Shown here: one piece after another, positions 32,796 through 43,042 of the stretch
How the letters are laid out: the number at the start of each line of letters is the position of its first letter
How positions within the stretch are numbered: position 1 is the stretch's first letter
NCBI GenBank assembly: GCA_017311315.1
Contig: CM029632.1
Span: 13,415,014 to 13,479,013, forward strand
Direction: 5' to 3'
DNA: 64,000 nt
Source: Dendrocalamus latiflorus
Taxonomy: Eukaryota; Streptophyta; Magnoliopsida; Poales; Poaceae
Notes under the pieces: generated by a model
Databases searched by the model: none
Told to the model about the DNA's origin: nothing
Seen by the model: only the letters and a program-made list of their open reading frames with translations
Program-made: the position numbers and the translations under genes

Positions 32796-34760
32796 CCTTA
32801 GTTCTTTTTAAAAAGGTTAAACTTTTAAACTAACTGGCTAGCGAAACCTGGTAACAAAGTGTACGTCACACGTTGCATCAACCCAGCGGGATCTAACCAT
32901 CGAGTTTTGGCCCACACACAACTGCATCCAACTAAAATGCGCTATTTACAAGCCGAAAACTGCCCGTCCAAAGGAAGTGTACGTCCAAATCAGTCTATGG
33001 ATAGGCACGCACGTCCGTGCCCTATATATGCGTTCCTTGCATCTATCCGTACCGGTAGACGATCCAGCCCAGGTCCTGCAGGTGCCGCATGTGCCGCTGC
33101 CTTCCCCACGCGACGCGACGTGACCACCTCGCAGCTAGCGCATGTGACCGCGAATTCCTCTTCCCCTTGGCCGTTTACGCAGCGTACAAAACATGCAAAC
33201 CTTTATCTTTTTCATTTGCTTTATGATCTAGTTTCTACTAGGGTTTGCTTTATGATCTGTGCGTCGAACTTAGAAGTGTTTGAACTTCTGAATATCAAAC
33301 ATGAAACTTAACTCGATATTGACACTAGTTAGAAACATAGTCGATCGATCAAACTTGACCTCTCGGCCTCCTCTTCTGCTTAGGAGAGAAGTTACCTAGT
33401 GATGAAGTCCTGATCATGTACAACCCAAAGTTTAAGCCCCCTATGGATGATGAGAAAATTTCTGATTCCTACGCGCATTAATTTGTTTTATATGAAAATC
33501 CAGCTTACAAAGCAAAGCCTTAACCTCGATTCAAATGGCTTCAGTTTCTTGCTTCTTAATTTTATCTTTTTTCGATTTTTTGGCTTTTTTATTCTCTACA
33601 TTGTCCATGATAATATAACTTTTTAATTAATTAATTATTTTTTCTAATTTAATTATATATATAAAAAACTAACAACAGTTATAATATATTTTCAACCATT
33701 AAAATACAAAAAACACTCAAAGGCTAAACTTTATCGCCTTGTGAAGCACTACCCATGGGGAATCGCAAGATGGGTCATTGTAAATATTACCGTAGAGAAA
33801 CAAGTGGTAGGATAAGTGCAAATTGAATGGCACGGAATGGGATCCACCGCCTGTTCTTCAATGGGTGAATCTTGGTAGCTACTAGCTAGGCTTTCCAGCT
33901 GATGCCTCTTCTTACATGTTGGACTCCAAAGGGACATCCTTCAGTATAACCAGGACAGGGCAATGAATTCATGGTCATGGCCCATGAAATTGACTCCTGC
34001 CGTCAAGATGAGGGGAAAACAATAGGCGTACAAAGGAGTTCGGTCCTATGATTGGATTTCTGGTTTTTACCTCAATCTAGACTACATGAGCAAAAGTAGG
34101 ACATCCGTGCATCAGTTAATTAGCAAGACTGATGTACTATCTAAATGGTTGGTGAAGATTAACATGTAACCTCATTATGTATTTTATTATATAAATGTGT
34201 ACATATTTGTTTTGCAGAGAAGCATAAAAAACATATTCATAAAACTATACGGCCTGCTTAGGTACTTGTGATTGATATCTCGAGTTGCCAGTGGACTAGT
34301 AAGTTTTTAGGCATTATAAAGTTCATTAAAAATGTTCATCTCTGTAAAGCTGAGTGTAAACTTATCCACAATGTTGTCACCAGAGGGATCAAACTGAGTA
34401 ACTGACCCACACCCTTTATTTAGTTACTGCATATCTGCAATGCATGAACCCACACCCCCATAAAAATCAGCGTTAAAGCCTAGTTGAAGAAAGGAATCCT
34501 CTTTTGCCTATCCAATACAGTAGCTCATAAGAGCAGAAACAGATTCCTCGTCACTCCTCATTCAGTCATTCTGCTCATTCTCTTCTCTACAGATTTTAAT
34601 CCGTAGTAACTCCCTACAATGTTCTTTTCCGAAAGTTTTTCTTTTCCTGATACTGAGAGGATCTGGCTCATATCCCGTCGAATTAACGGTAAATCCATGT
34701 GAAGGCTTGTTTGGATGAATTAGGATTATGTCCAGTCTATCTAAACACATTGGGTATTAT
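32796..34760. other. Intergenic, nothing recognised
   Basis: ORFs here, including one of 150 codons at 32859-33311, show no domain or plausible codon pattern. The MITE-like piece at 33540-33730 is noted with its relative at 28790-28960. Confidence 0.35.
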
Positions 34761-35003
34761 GGGCCTGTTCTTTTTGGCTGCAGCCTGTGGCTTTTGACTG
34801 CGGCTTATGACTTTTGGGCTGTTTGTACGAGAGATTACAGAGTAACAGAAACTCATGTGCGGTTTTTGCCGATATAAATGAAGTCAGTAAAATATGCACT
34901 ACAATTAACTAGTAGATCTTATCTTGAAAAAAATATTTCGTTTAAAAGTTAATTATTGTAGAAAAGCCGAAAAGCATCTTTTAGAAGCTGAAAAGAACAG
35001 AGC
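34761..35003. mobile_element. MITE-like element with GGGCCTGTTCTTTTTGGC ends
   Basis: Starts GGGCCTGTTCTTTTTGGCTG and ends CAGCTGAAAAGAACAGAGC-like sequence, whose inverse (GCTCTGTTCTTTTCAGCT) matches the start well. About 243 bp, non-coding. Target duplication not certain. Confidence 0.5.
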
Positions 35004-36460
35004 TATAATCTCTTTATATCCAAACAAGCCCTAATGGAGTTGGGCGCACCAAACTGTTCAATTTAGATTCAATGCTCAACGGCGCGGCTCGAGAATTTCT
35101 GAAGAACAAGAGAAGAGAACCATCTCGCTCGGTAGGGTTAGATTTTGCACATTGGATCATAAAATAGCTGTGCACTCCAACCGTTCGCCTAATATTGCTC
35201 TACAGAGACCTGAACAACAATAGATACCATCATAGTAAAGTTGGCTCCTGGTCTACCTAAAGTGATAGCCATATCATTGGAAAGTCCAAACAAAATTACA
35301 GATAAACTCAGATTCCATTGGTCTGCTTTACACAATAGAAGTAGGACACACAAATTAAGAACAACAGCCGATTGAGCAAACCGATTGGCTCTGCAACCTT
35401 ATCTTTTTATTATTTGAAGGCAGGCTCTGCAAGTCTTTCTCCCTGTTTTTTCAGACTTTTAGTTTATCCGAAAGTCAAAATAAACAGGACAGCTTCAAAG
35501 TAGCTTTTACAAATAGGTTTCTTAGCTCAAAATTATATACGTCGTTCACTACCATATCTATGTGGTGCTCATGGCATGTGCCCTACTGCTGTTTGCCGGC
35601 TCTCGGAGGCCGCGCCATTTTCGATGCCGTCTTGCAGGGGAGCCGCCCGGAGTGAAGCATTAGATTAGATTATGACACTGCGTACTAATGTGCCCTCACA
35701 AGGCCACGATTAATTATGACATCACATGGGCAGCACCGCAATCATGCGTGCTTCCCATGTATGATGTATCCCCCACTGCATGTGGTCACTTTCTAGCTCC
35801 AAGTGATCATGTCACTTGCCTTTGGGGAATACATTAGCAGCTGCCATTACACCGTGATTTAGGACCATGCATGACCAATGCTCTTCCTTTTAATGTTCTA
35901 CGTCTGTGCACATCTCTAGTGTTTCTTGCATCCGTATGCATGTCAAAGCCTGTATATCGCCGCTCCTTGTGTGTTTCTGTCATTTGATCATAAATCAATG
36001 CACGAAACAAAGGATAGGCGAGGAAGCCAACACGACACGCCTGGTGTAATCTAAGCCACCCGATTTCTTGTCCGGGAGATGGAGGGTGCGGATGCCTTTG
36101 TTTTGTACCAGGACTACATGTGAGGGTGACACCCTGACATGAAGAAAGCAAATAGGTCTATAATCTCGATGATAACTTAAATAATTGGTTTGTCCATGCT
36201 GTCATGGATTTTGGTACTAGCTAATGCTGGACCAATGGTCATAAGTACTGAACTTTTGGAGGCATATACTGATCAATTGGTGGTTACGATCCTGTAGCGC
36301 ATGTCCTTAGATTTCAGCCTGGCATTTAGTTAGAGGACATGCTTTCTGTAGTTGCAAGCGACAAGGGAAGGCAAGAGACTGCAGCTGTGGGTGTCTGGGT
36401 GATTATGAATTTTTGAGACTTGAGTTGCCGTGAGACATGATTAACAGTAAATGTTTGGGA
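35004..36460. other. Intergenic, nothing recognised
   Basis: No ORF with a recognisable domain; composition is mixed AT-rich. Confidence 0.35.
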
Positions 36461-36469
36461 GACATCTTT

Positions 36470-36875
36470 GAATTTTGGACATTTTTGGCACTGTTGCTAC
36501 CCGAAATTCCAGAAATAGCCTCTTCCGAAACGAAATTCCACCTCTAGCCCCCACCTGACCGCACCATTTAACCGCGGCGCGACACGTGTCCAATGGTGCG
36601 GCCGGGGAGCGCACCACACCTGAGTGGTGCGGTCCCCGACCGCACCACTCGCTTGCCCATCACGTCGGCCAAACAAATAAATATCCGAGCGGGCGAGTGG
36701 TGCGGTCGGGGACCGCACCACTCAGGTGTGGTGCGCTCCCCGGCCGCACCATTGGACACGTGTCGCGACGCGGTTAAATGGTGCGGTCAGGTGGGAGCTA
36801 GAGTTGGAATTTCGTTTCCGAAGAGGCTATTTTCGGAATTTCGGGTAGCAACCATGCCAAAAACGTCCAAAATTC
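36470..36875. mobile_element. Foldback MITE, Mutator-type, with 9-bp target duplication
   Basis: Two arms of about 185 bp pair almost perfectly across a short spacer (about 36655-36690). The ends are GAATTTTGGAC and its inverse. Flanks are GACATCTTT (36461-36469) and GACATCCTT (36876-36884), 8 of 9 identical. The 9-bp duplication points to Mutator mobilisation. Arms contain GGTGCGGTC(C/G)..GGGACCGCACCA words and a CGACACGTGTC block. Transcription would give a long hairpin RNA. ORFs on the two strands have near-identical N-termini only because of the palindrome. Confidence 0.88.
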
Positions 36876-37155
36876 GACATCCTTCAGAGTACAGCAATTG
36901 ATGCGTGTGTAGATTCTACTCCATAGCAAACTTGCTATGCTACTTTTGAATCCTATGTTCTTCGATGAATTAAACACAAACTTTGAACTCGCACGGCCGA
37001 TTTTTAATCCAATGAAGCTTGGCAGAATGTGATTGACCATGCGTGAGAAATTTAAGATGTGAAAGTAAAATATGGGATGCCGAAGTAAAGTAGCTTATAA
37101 ATGCCCATTGCCAATCCTGCCAAATCAAGTTAACCGTTCTGGGACAAGCAATGTA

Positions 37156-39152
37156 AGGAGTTTTTTTTGGGCACATATAGTATGTTTTGAAATTATATTT
37201 ACAAAAATAATCATATACTCATGGTATTGATAAAAATAACGTTTCTGCCGTCCGATCAGCGGGCGGCAGTGCTGGTGTAGGCGACATATAGGCCTGCCAC
37301 CGGACGGCAAGTAGGCTGCTGTCCGGTGGCTGTGCACTAGCCGATTAGCCCATTAATTAGTGTTTCTTAATTATAATTAGCAAATTTATTTAAGTGTACA
37401 TTTATATGAATTTTTAGATATAGCAAATGAGCTTAATAAATTACAAAATATTTTCTGGTTTGTCCAGATATAGCATACTTAACTATGATTTTTTTGTAAT
37501 TTTATCATTTTTGAATTTTACTCAAAAATTCATTTGGGTGTACTGATTATAAGAATTTTTTAATATAAAAAATGAGGTCTAAAAATTATGAAATATTTTT
37601 TCAAGGATCCTCACATAGTAGACTTGATTTTAGAATTTTTGTAAAATTTTGCATGTTCTAAAATTATCTCAAAATTAATGGTTTAGATATCAAAAATTAG
37701 GATTTTAGGTTTCGGAAATTAGGGTTCCATGATTTTATGTGACTTAGAATGTGGGAAGTTTTGTATGACATGACTATTCTAGGTAAGAGATTAAGGCCCA
37801 CTGGAATGATTTTATGATTTCATGTGAGATGATTGAGACCCCCCGGACTGCAGTAAGCGGGAATCCCGCTTCCTCGGCAACGCGCATGAAATAACTACAT
37901 TATTCTCTAGTTCTCTTTTAGCATCATTTATTCATCAATAGTTTTGCCTATTATTTAGCACTTTCATGTGAATGAGGACCATTTGTGTCATAGTTACTTA
38001 TTTGGTCGATACCGGTTATGATAGTATTTTCTTTTTTCATTGAGAAGTAATCATGTAATGACTATAATGCATTGAAATGAAAAACACATTATCTTTCTGC
38101 TAGTTTATTTGTGTTGAAGATGCTTTGTACAATAGAATACCACTTCTGACAAATTTGCCAACAATAGTCTTTGGAGCAGATGTTACCATCCATCTCCAGG
38201 AGAGGATGCATCTCTATCTATTGCAGCAGTCTATCGTCTTGCTCTCTCACTCTATTTTTCTCATCATGTCACAATTTGTCATTTTGTTCAGTCCATGTTT
38301 TCCTCACTGTCAGCCAAATACTTGACGTTTTCTGAATATCTCCGCTCGTAACGTAGCGAAGTGGTGGTTTAACTTTGAATACCCACATTTTCTTCCTCCA
38401 CTTCGTTCTTTTGTACGCCATTCCCAAATTTCTCCAACTCCTCCCCTCACACCCACCACTGCCTCCCCCGGTGCTCCCATTCGCTTTGGTTCCTCGGTTC
38501 GAAACCCTAGGGTTCGAGGGGACAAAGCTTGGATTATGATGGTAGCGGTAGAGGCGGAGGGCCACAGCGGGGAGCCGGTGACATCGGCTCCCGCGCTGGA
38601 CGGGAGCCAGCCAGTGGAGGAGTGCAGATTTCGTTAAATTTTGGTCCATCTTCAGAGCATAGAAAATTTCTAAAAAAAATTGACAATTAGGTTGACTGCG
38701 TCAGGAGGCTGTATACAACATTTTATAATTTTTAGAGCCTATTTGTTATTTGTAACAACTCCTATAAATATCATAATATTATGAATTTTTTAGCAATATT
38801 TAGAATGAATAAAATTATCAAAAATTACACAAGAAAGTACGTTGTATCAGGAGACTATACATAAATTTTTGTAATTTTAACCTCATTTGCTATATTTAAA
38901 AATTCAAAAAAATAGTAAATATAAAATACTAATTCAGGTAGGTAATTAAGCTGGCTTAATTATTTGCTGTCCGGTGGTGGGCGGCAGGCCACCTGCCGTT
39001 TCGTGGCTGGACGGTAGGCCCACGTGTCGCCTGCACGGTGTTGCCGCCTGTTGATCGGATGATAAAAATATTATTTTTATCAATATCGTTCGTATACAGT
39101 TTTTTTTTGTAAATATAGGTTTAAAACATGCTATATGTACCAAAAATTCCGT
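37156..39152. mobile_element. Long-TIR MULE-like element, same family as 17345-19415
   Basis: The left arm (37156-37350) and inverted right arm (38940-39152) share GCACATATAGTATGTTTTGA with GTACATATAGCATGTTTTAA, then ATATTTACAAAAA, TATTGATAAAAATAA, CCGTCCGATCAGCGGGCGGC with TCCGATCAACAGGCGGCAAC, and GGCCTGCC..CCGG cores. Similarity extends into subterminal AT-rich parts, giving arms over 300 bp. The interior (37700-38690) holds an unrecognised GC-richer patch at 38390-38640 with short ORFs on both strands, perhaps a captured gene fragment. No transposase seen; target duplication unresolved. Confidence 0.6.
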
Positions 39153-39159
39153 AAGAAGT

Positions 39160-40038
39160 CCCTGTATGGATACGGTAGACATGTATGTAACGTAACAAAA
39201 TATCCAACACGTCATGTTCTTTGCTGAGTTGATGTGGAAGTCTCACAAAGTTTTGTTTACACGCATATACTGCATGTTTTTGCTTAAGGTGTACCTCTTG
39301 CTGGTCAGATGTACTAATTTCTGCTTCATTTTTCTGCTGCCCATTAACCAGATGTGCTAAAGAGGTGTACTAAACTACTAATCATACGATGTTGCGGTAC
39401 TAATGAGAGGTTAGGTGCATGTGCCTCTCCCTACCGAACATATGAACGACTGAAAAGTTGAAGTCCTTTTCGTCCAGTAAAAAAAAACCTGTCCAGAAAG
39501 CCTCATTTTAATACTTAAGTCCTCAAAAAGCTCTACTTGATTCCTGTGTCAACACGATATGGTGGTGAAAGTTTGCTCGTTTTTGTTAAGTGACGAAGCT
39601 CTGTGGTGTGATTTTTCGTCCGCCATTGCTTAGTATGATGTATATGCTTTGATACGCCTGACAAATGTACACATCATGAGAGCTCCAAGATGCATTGGAT
39701 CCATTTTAGGCAATTATCCAATTTAAGTCCATCTCGTTAGAGCTGACAGCACAAGCTGCACAATTCAACAACGTCTCAAGGGCCAAAAATCATTAGTTGG
39801 CTCACTCACCGAACCTTTATTCTCCTCTCACAACAACGGACTGATTGAAGAAAGGAAGAACAAAATCACTACAAGGACATTGTGAACCGCTTCAGATATT
39901 GAATTTAAACTTGAGACACCTCATTGGCATAATTTGGCCTAACCATAGCTAATTAGCTCTAATGAAGCAAGCATGCACCTTTTGCTCCTTGGTCACTGGA
40001 GTGCACCCAAATTTATGCATCCACACAGACCATACTTA
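39160..40038. other. Intergenic, nothing recognised
   Basis: AT-rich, ORFs below 60 codons, no repeat ends recognised. Confidence 0.35.
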
Positions 40039-40146
40039 GGCCCTGTTTGGAATGCGGGAATTTTTCCTGATTCCTGCGGGAATTGAACTATTTCCTGCAA
40101 AATTCCTGTGAAATTCCTGTGAAATTCCTCTGTTCCAAATAGGCCC
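40039..40146. mobile_element. Tourist-like MITE (copy 2) with TTA duplication
   Basis: Same family and same 108-bp length as 24829-24936: begins GGCCCTGTTTGGAA, ends with CCAAATAGGCCC, flanked by TTA (40036-40038 and 40147-40149). Differences from copy 1 are scattered substitutions. Confidence 0.88.
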
Positions 40147-40149
40147 TTA

Positions 40150-41760
40150 CTGACATGAAAGCCCTGCTTCACCATCCTTTTTTCCTAAAAGCAGCGGAAA
40201 GGGAAGGTGCAAACGCACTCGACGTTCAGGCTTCTGACACGAGGTGATACAGCCTACGCGCGCAAGACAAGGATAGATTACTGTCTCGCACCGCACCACC
40301 TGAATCTGCAGCCTTCGAGTCCACCTCGGCGTGGCTGGCACGGCAGTGGTCCTGTAAACGCATGGGACTCGAACTCGACGAAATATCGGGCCGATTATTT
40401 TGGTTTTGATTTTGATTTATAGATAGTAACAGTTTATAGAAAAATTTATAGAGATGGATATTTATGTATAATTTTAGTGAATATAAATAAAATTATTATA
40501 GTGTATACTATAATCGATTAATAAATATCATCTTATAAAGCTGTTCTATTTAAAGATTATATACTATAGAAATATCATTTACTAGGAAAAAAAAGTAGGT
40601 TTTAGAGCCTGGAACAGGCCGCGTGCGCTCTCGGAGCACGCGTGCAAGGAGAACATCTCGACGTGCCCCCTACTCGACGGAACACGCCACACCGCCCAAT
40701 TAACCCGCGAAACGCGGACGCCGCAGGCGCCTCGTCGCCGTCACGGCCGGTCCGGCGCGCAAGGCTGGTTAGCCGTGAGCTACATCGTTTTGACGCCATT
40801 GCCCTTCTCCTTCTCGAGCTCACCGTGGGCCGTACGTGTCGTCACGGTCCGCGCGTATTCCTCTGAGGCGTCGTGGCGAGTACACCGCATACAACCTTGG
40901 AAAACTACAAAAAATAAAGTATGGGCTCGGCACGGCGACGCATCGTGACATTGACAGCGCCTGCACGGCGACGCGAGGTGAAAAGCTAGCCTCGTACAGG
41001 TTCGTGCTCGTGACGGTTTGGTCAGAGTCGCACCAGCTCATGCGCGCCGAAACAAACTGAAGTACTGAGACGATTCGACCGGCAAGTACGTAGATTCTAC
41101 CGGGATGACGAAGAGCAGCGCAGGCGCGCACGCTGTTTTCAAGCTTTCCGGTGGTCAGGTCCGTATGATACCGCGATCGAGTTACAAAATCAACCGTGTG
41201 TGCTCTTTGGGTCACCACGTCGATCCTACGAATCGAAGCAAGTTTCTCCCTTACCATGGTAGATTAGCGCATTTAAATGCTCCTGCACCAGGAGGCTACT
41301 TCCTCTGCGTTCGTTTTATGAGCGATGTGCTGACAGGGACCGCGTCCAGCTCAGGGTGGGGTGCTCGCCATCTGTGGACTCTTGCCTTCGTCCGGGACAG
41401 GCAACTCATTAACATCAGATTGTCCTATCCGTCCTCACTGTTTTTACTGACTCCTCTCCAGACTATAGGCTTCAGTTCTCTACCATTAACCGTTGCTTGT
41501 AAGAATGTGGTGCTTCCAAAACGCTTGGCATCAGCATCGGAGGTGGTAACCGTTCATGCTTTGAGATGCGAGCATGTGGACAATGATAATTAAGCTGATC
41601 AGTGATGGCATGAACAGTGTAATCATGTGAACGTGGCGGTAAGCTCGGTCCAGATCGGTCTCCAGCAAGCGTCACGAGCTAAAATAAAAGCAAGCTTACA
41701 TTGCTGGTGCTTTTGTCGTCGCAGCACCGTCCGCATCGGCTTGTGGGCTCGTCGTCCGGA
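40150..41760. other. Intergenic, mixed GC, no supported gene
   Basis: The longest ORFs (145 codons minus at 40820-41257, 162 codons plus at 41105-41593) overlap on opposite strands and show no domain, repeat or splice context. I do not call either. Confidence 0.35.
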
Positions 41761-41764
41761 GTCC

Positions 41765-42180
41765 TTTTAGGCCCGTTGGTTTTCATGATAGTACAGTAGC
41801 TGTTAGTTTTTTCCCCTAAAATATTTAATTATATAAAAATAAATAAAAAATAGAAAAAAAATACTATTATAACTTCATGTATAATACAAAGGAAAAAAAA
41901 GGCAAAATGAGAAAAAAAGAAAGAAAAAACCACTTTAAGAAACCAATGCTTTCTGAATACTTTTTGACTTTTAGACGTTCTCAGTCCTTTTAGGCGTGCT
42001 ATGCATTTCGGCTAAAATGATAGTAACTATTAACTTTTTCTAAGATATTTAATTATTAAAAGAATAAAAATAGAAAAAACACTGTCATATCTATATAGGT
42101 AATATAAAGGAAAAAAAAGAGCGAAAAGAGAGAAAAAGGGGAACAAAAGCCGCGTTAAGAAGGCAATGTATTCTAAATAA
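41765..42180. repeat. Two tandem copies of an A-rich MITE-like repeat
   Basis: Copy 1 (about 41765-41970) and copy 2 (about 41985-42180) share, in order, a GATAGTA..AGTAACTATTA/AGTAGCTGTTA word, CTAA(A/G)ATATTTAATTA, A-rich tracts, TATAAAGGAAAAAAAA, and a (G)AGAAAAA tail followed by TTAAGAA..CAATG. A third relative forms the left part of the unit at 23.2 kb. Function unknown. Confidence 0.5.
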
Positions 42181-42778
42181 ATAATCATATTTTTTCCAAC
42201 AAAGTAAATAAACCCAAGATAGGAAATCTCGAAGTGTTTGGCGACGAAAAAAACAGATAGCTGCTTATGCTACAGGATCGTTGATCATTTGCTAGTGCGT
42301 GTCGGCCAACTGATGGGGGTGGTCAGCGGGTGTAGGTAAGCCATTGCTTTCCAGTCAGTCACGTTTTTTGGCTGCGATAGGTAGTTTTTAGTTGTGAATA
42401 ATAATTTATTTTTAAGATGATGACGGACGGTAAAGATATCGATACGAATGATATATACGATTTTGGATTTAAGAAACTATTTAGAGAAACGGTTTCAAAA
42501 AGTCATCCTATTATCTCAATTTTCGAGGAAAACTGAAATCAAAAGTTATAAAAAGAGCAAAAAAGACCACGACGATGATACTGCTTGCGTTCTATCTGTA
42601 ATGTCCTATTTGGCTCGTGAGATGCACGGAATATCATTGCTCTGTCTTGTATTAGGGGTAGGGATAAACTGTTTTAAGCTCTAAACACCTCATCAGTTCT
42701 GAGAGATTACTTTCTGTTCCACAAATATCAGATTCTGAAATGCTGTTGCTCTTCGGATAAGGGGTTCTGGGCTGCAAC

Positions 42779-42900
42779 TGGGCCTCTTGGCCCAAAAAGG
42801 CGAGAGCACAAAAGCCCACCGGATAGATATTTCCTGAGCTCACCACGCCACGTGGCTGCCACGGGTTATATATATTGGGAGGAAATAATCACTTGGGCCT
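42779..42900 (+). promoter_or_regulatory. Promoter of the coiled-coil gene: site II motifs, G-box and TATA box
   Basis: TGGGCC/GGCCCA words occur at 42779, 42789 and about 42894, plus AGCCCA words at about 42813 and 42910. In plants such site II elements are common in promoters of growth and proliferation genes. A G-box CACGTG lies at 42849-42854 and a TATA box (TTATATATA) at 42866-42874. The ATG is 170 bp downstream of the TATA box. Confidence 0.6.
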
Positions 42901-42986
42901 CCGCTCCAGCAGCCCAACAACGCAGCAAGCCCGCTCCATTCCCGCCTCTTAAACCCCCTCCCTCACGGCGGAAGAAAGCCCCTCCC

Positions 42987-43009
42987 GAAACTTCGAGAAG
43001 CTTCCAGAA
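42987..43009 (+). promoter_or_regulatory. Perfect five-unit heat shock element
   Basis: Alternating GAA and TTC triplets sit at exact 5-bp spacing: GAA 42987, TTC 42992, GAA 42997, TTC 43002, GAA 43007. This is the canonical heat-shock-factor binding array. It lies 33 bp before the ATG at 43043 and about 110 bp downstream of the TATA box, so it would be in the 5' leader if that TATA box is used. Confidence 0.8.
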
Positions 43010-43042
43010 GCACGTTCCGCGAGCGTCGCCTCTCCTCTCCTC

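Noticed and set aside
36497..36901. Pairs of ORFs on opposite strands with identical starts, suggesting a duplicated gene
   Set aside because: The identity is created by the palindrome of the foldback element.
41105..41593. 162-codon plus-strand ORF
   Set aside because: No recognisable domain; overlapped by an equally long minus-strand ORF; no promoter or splice context.
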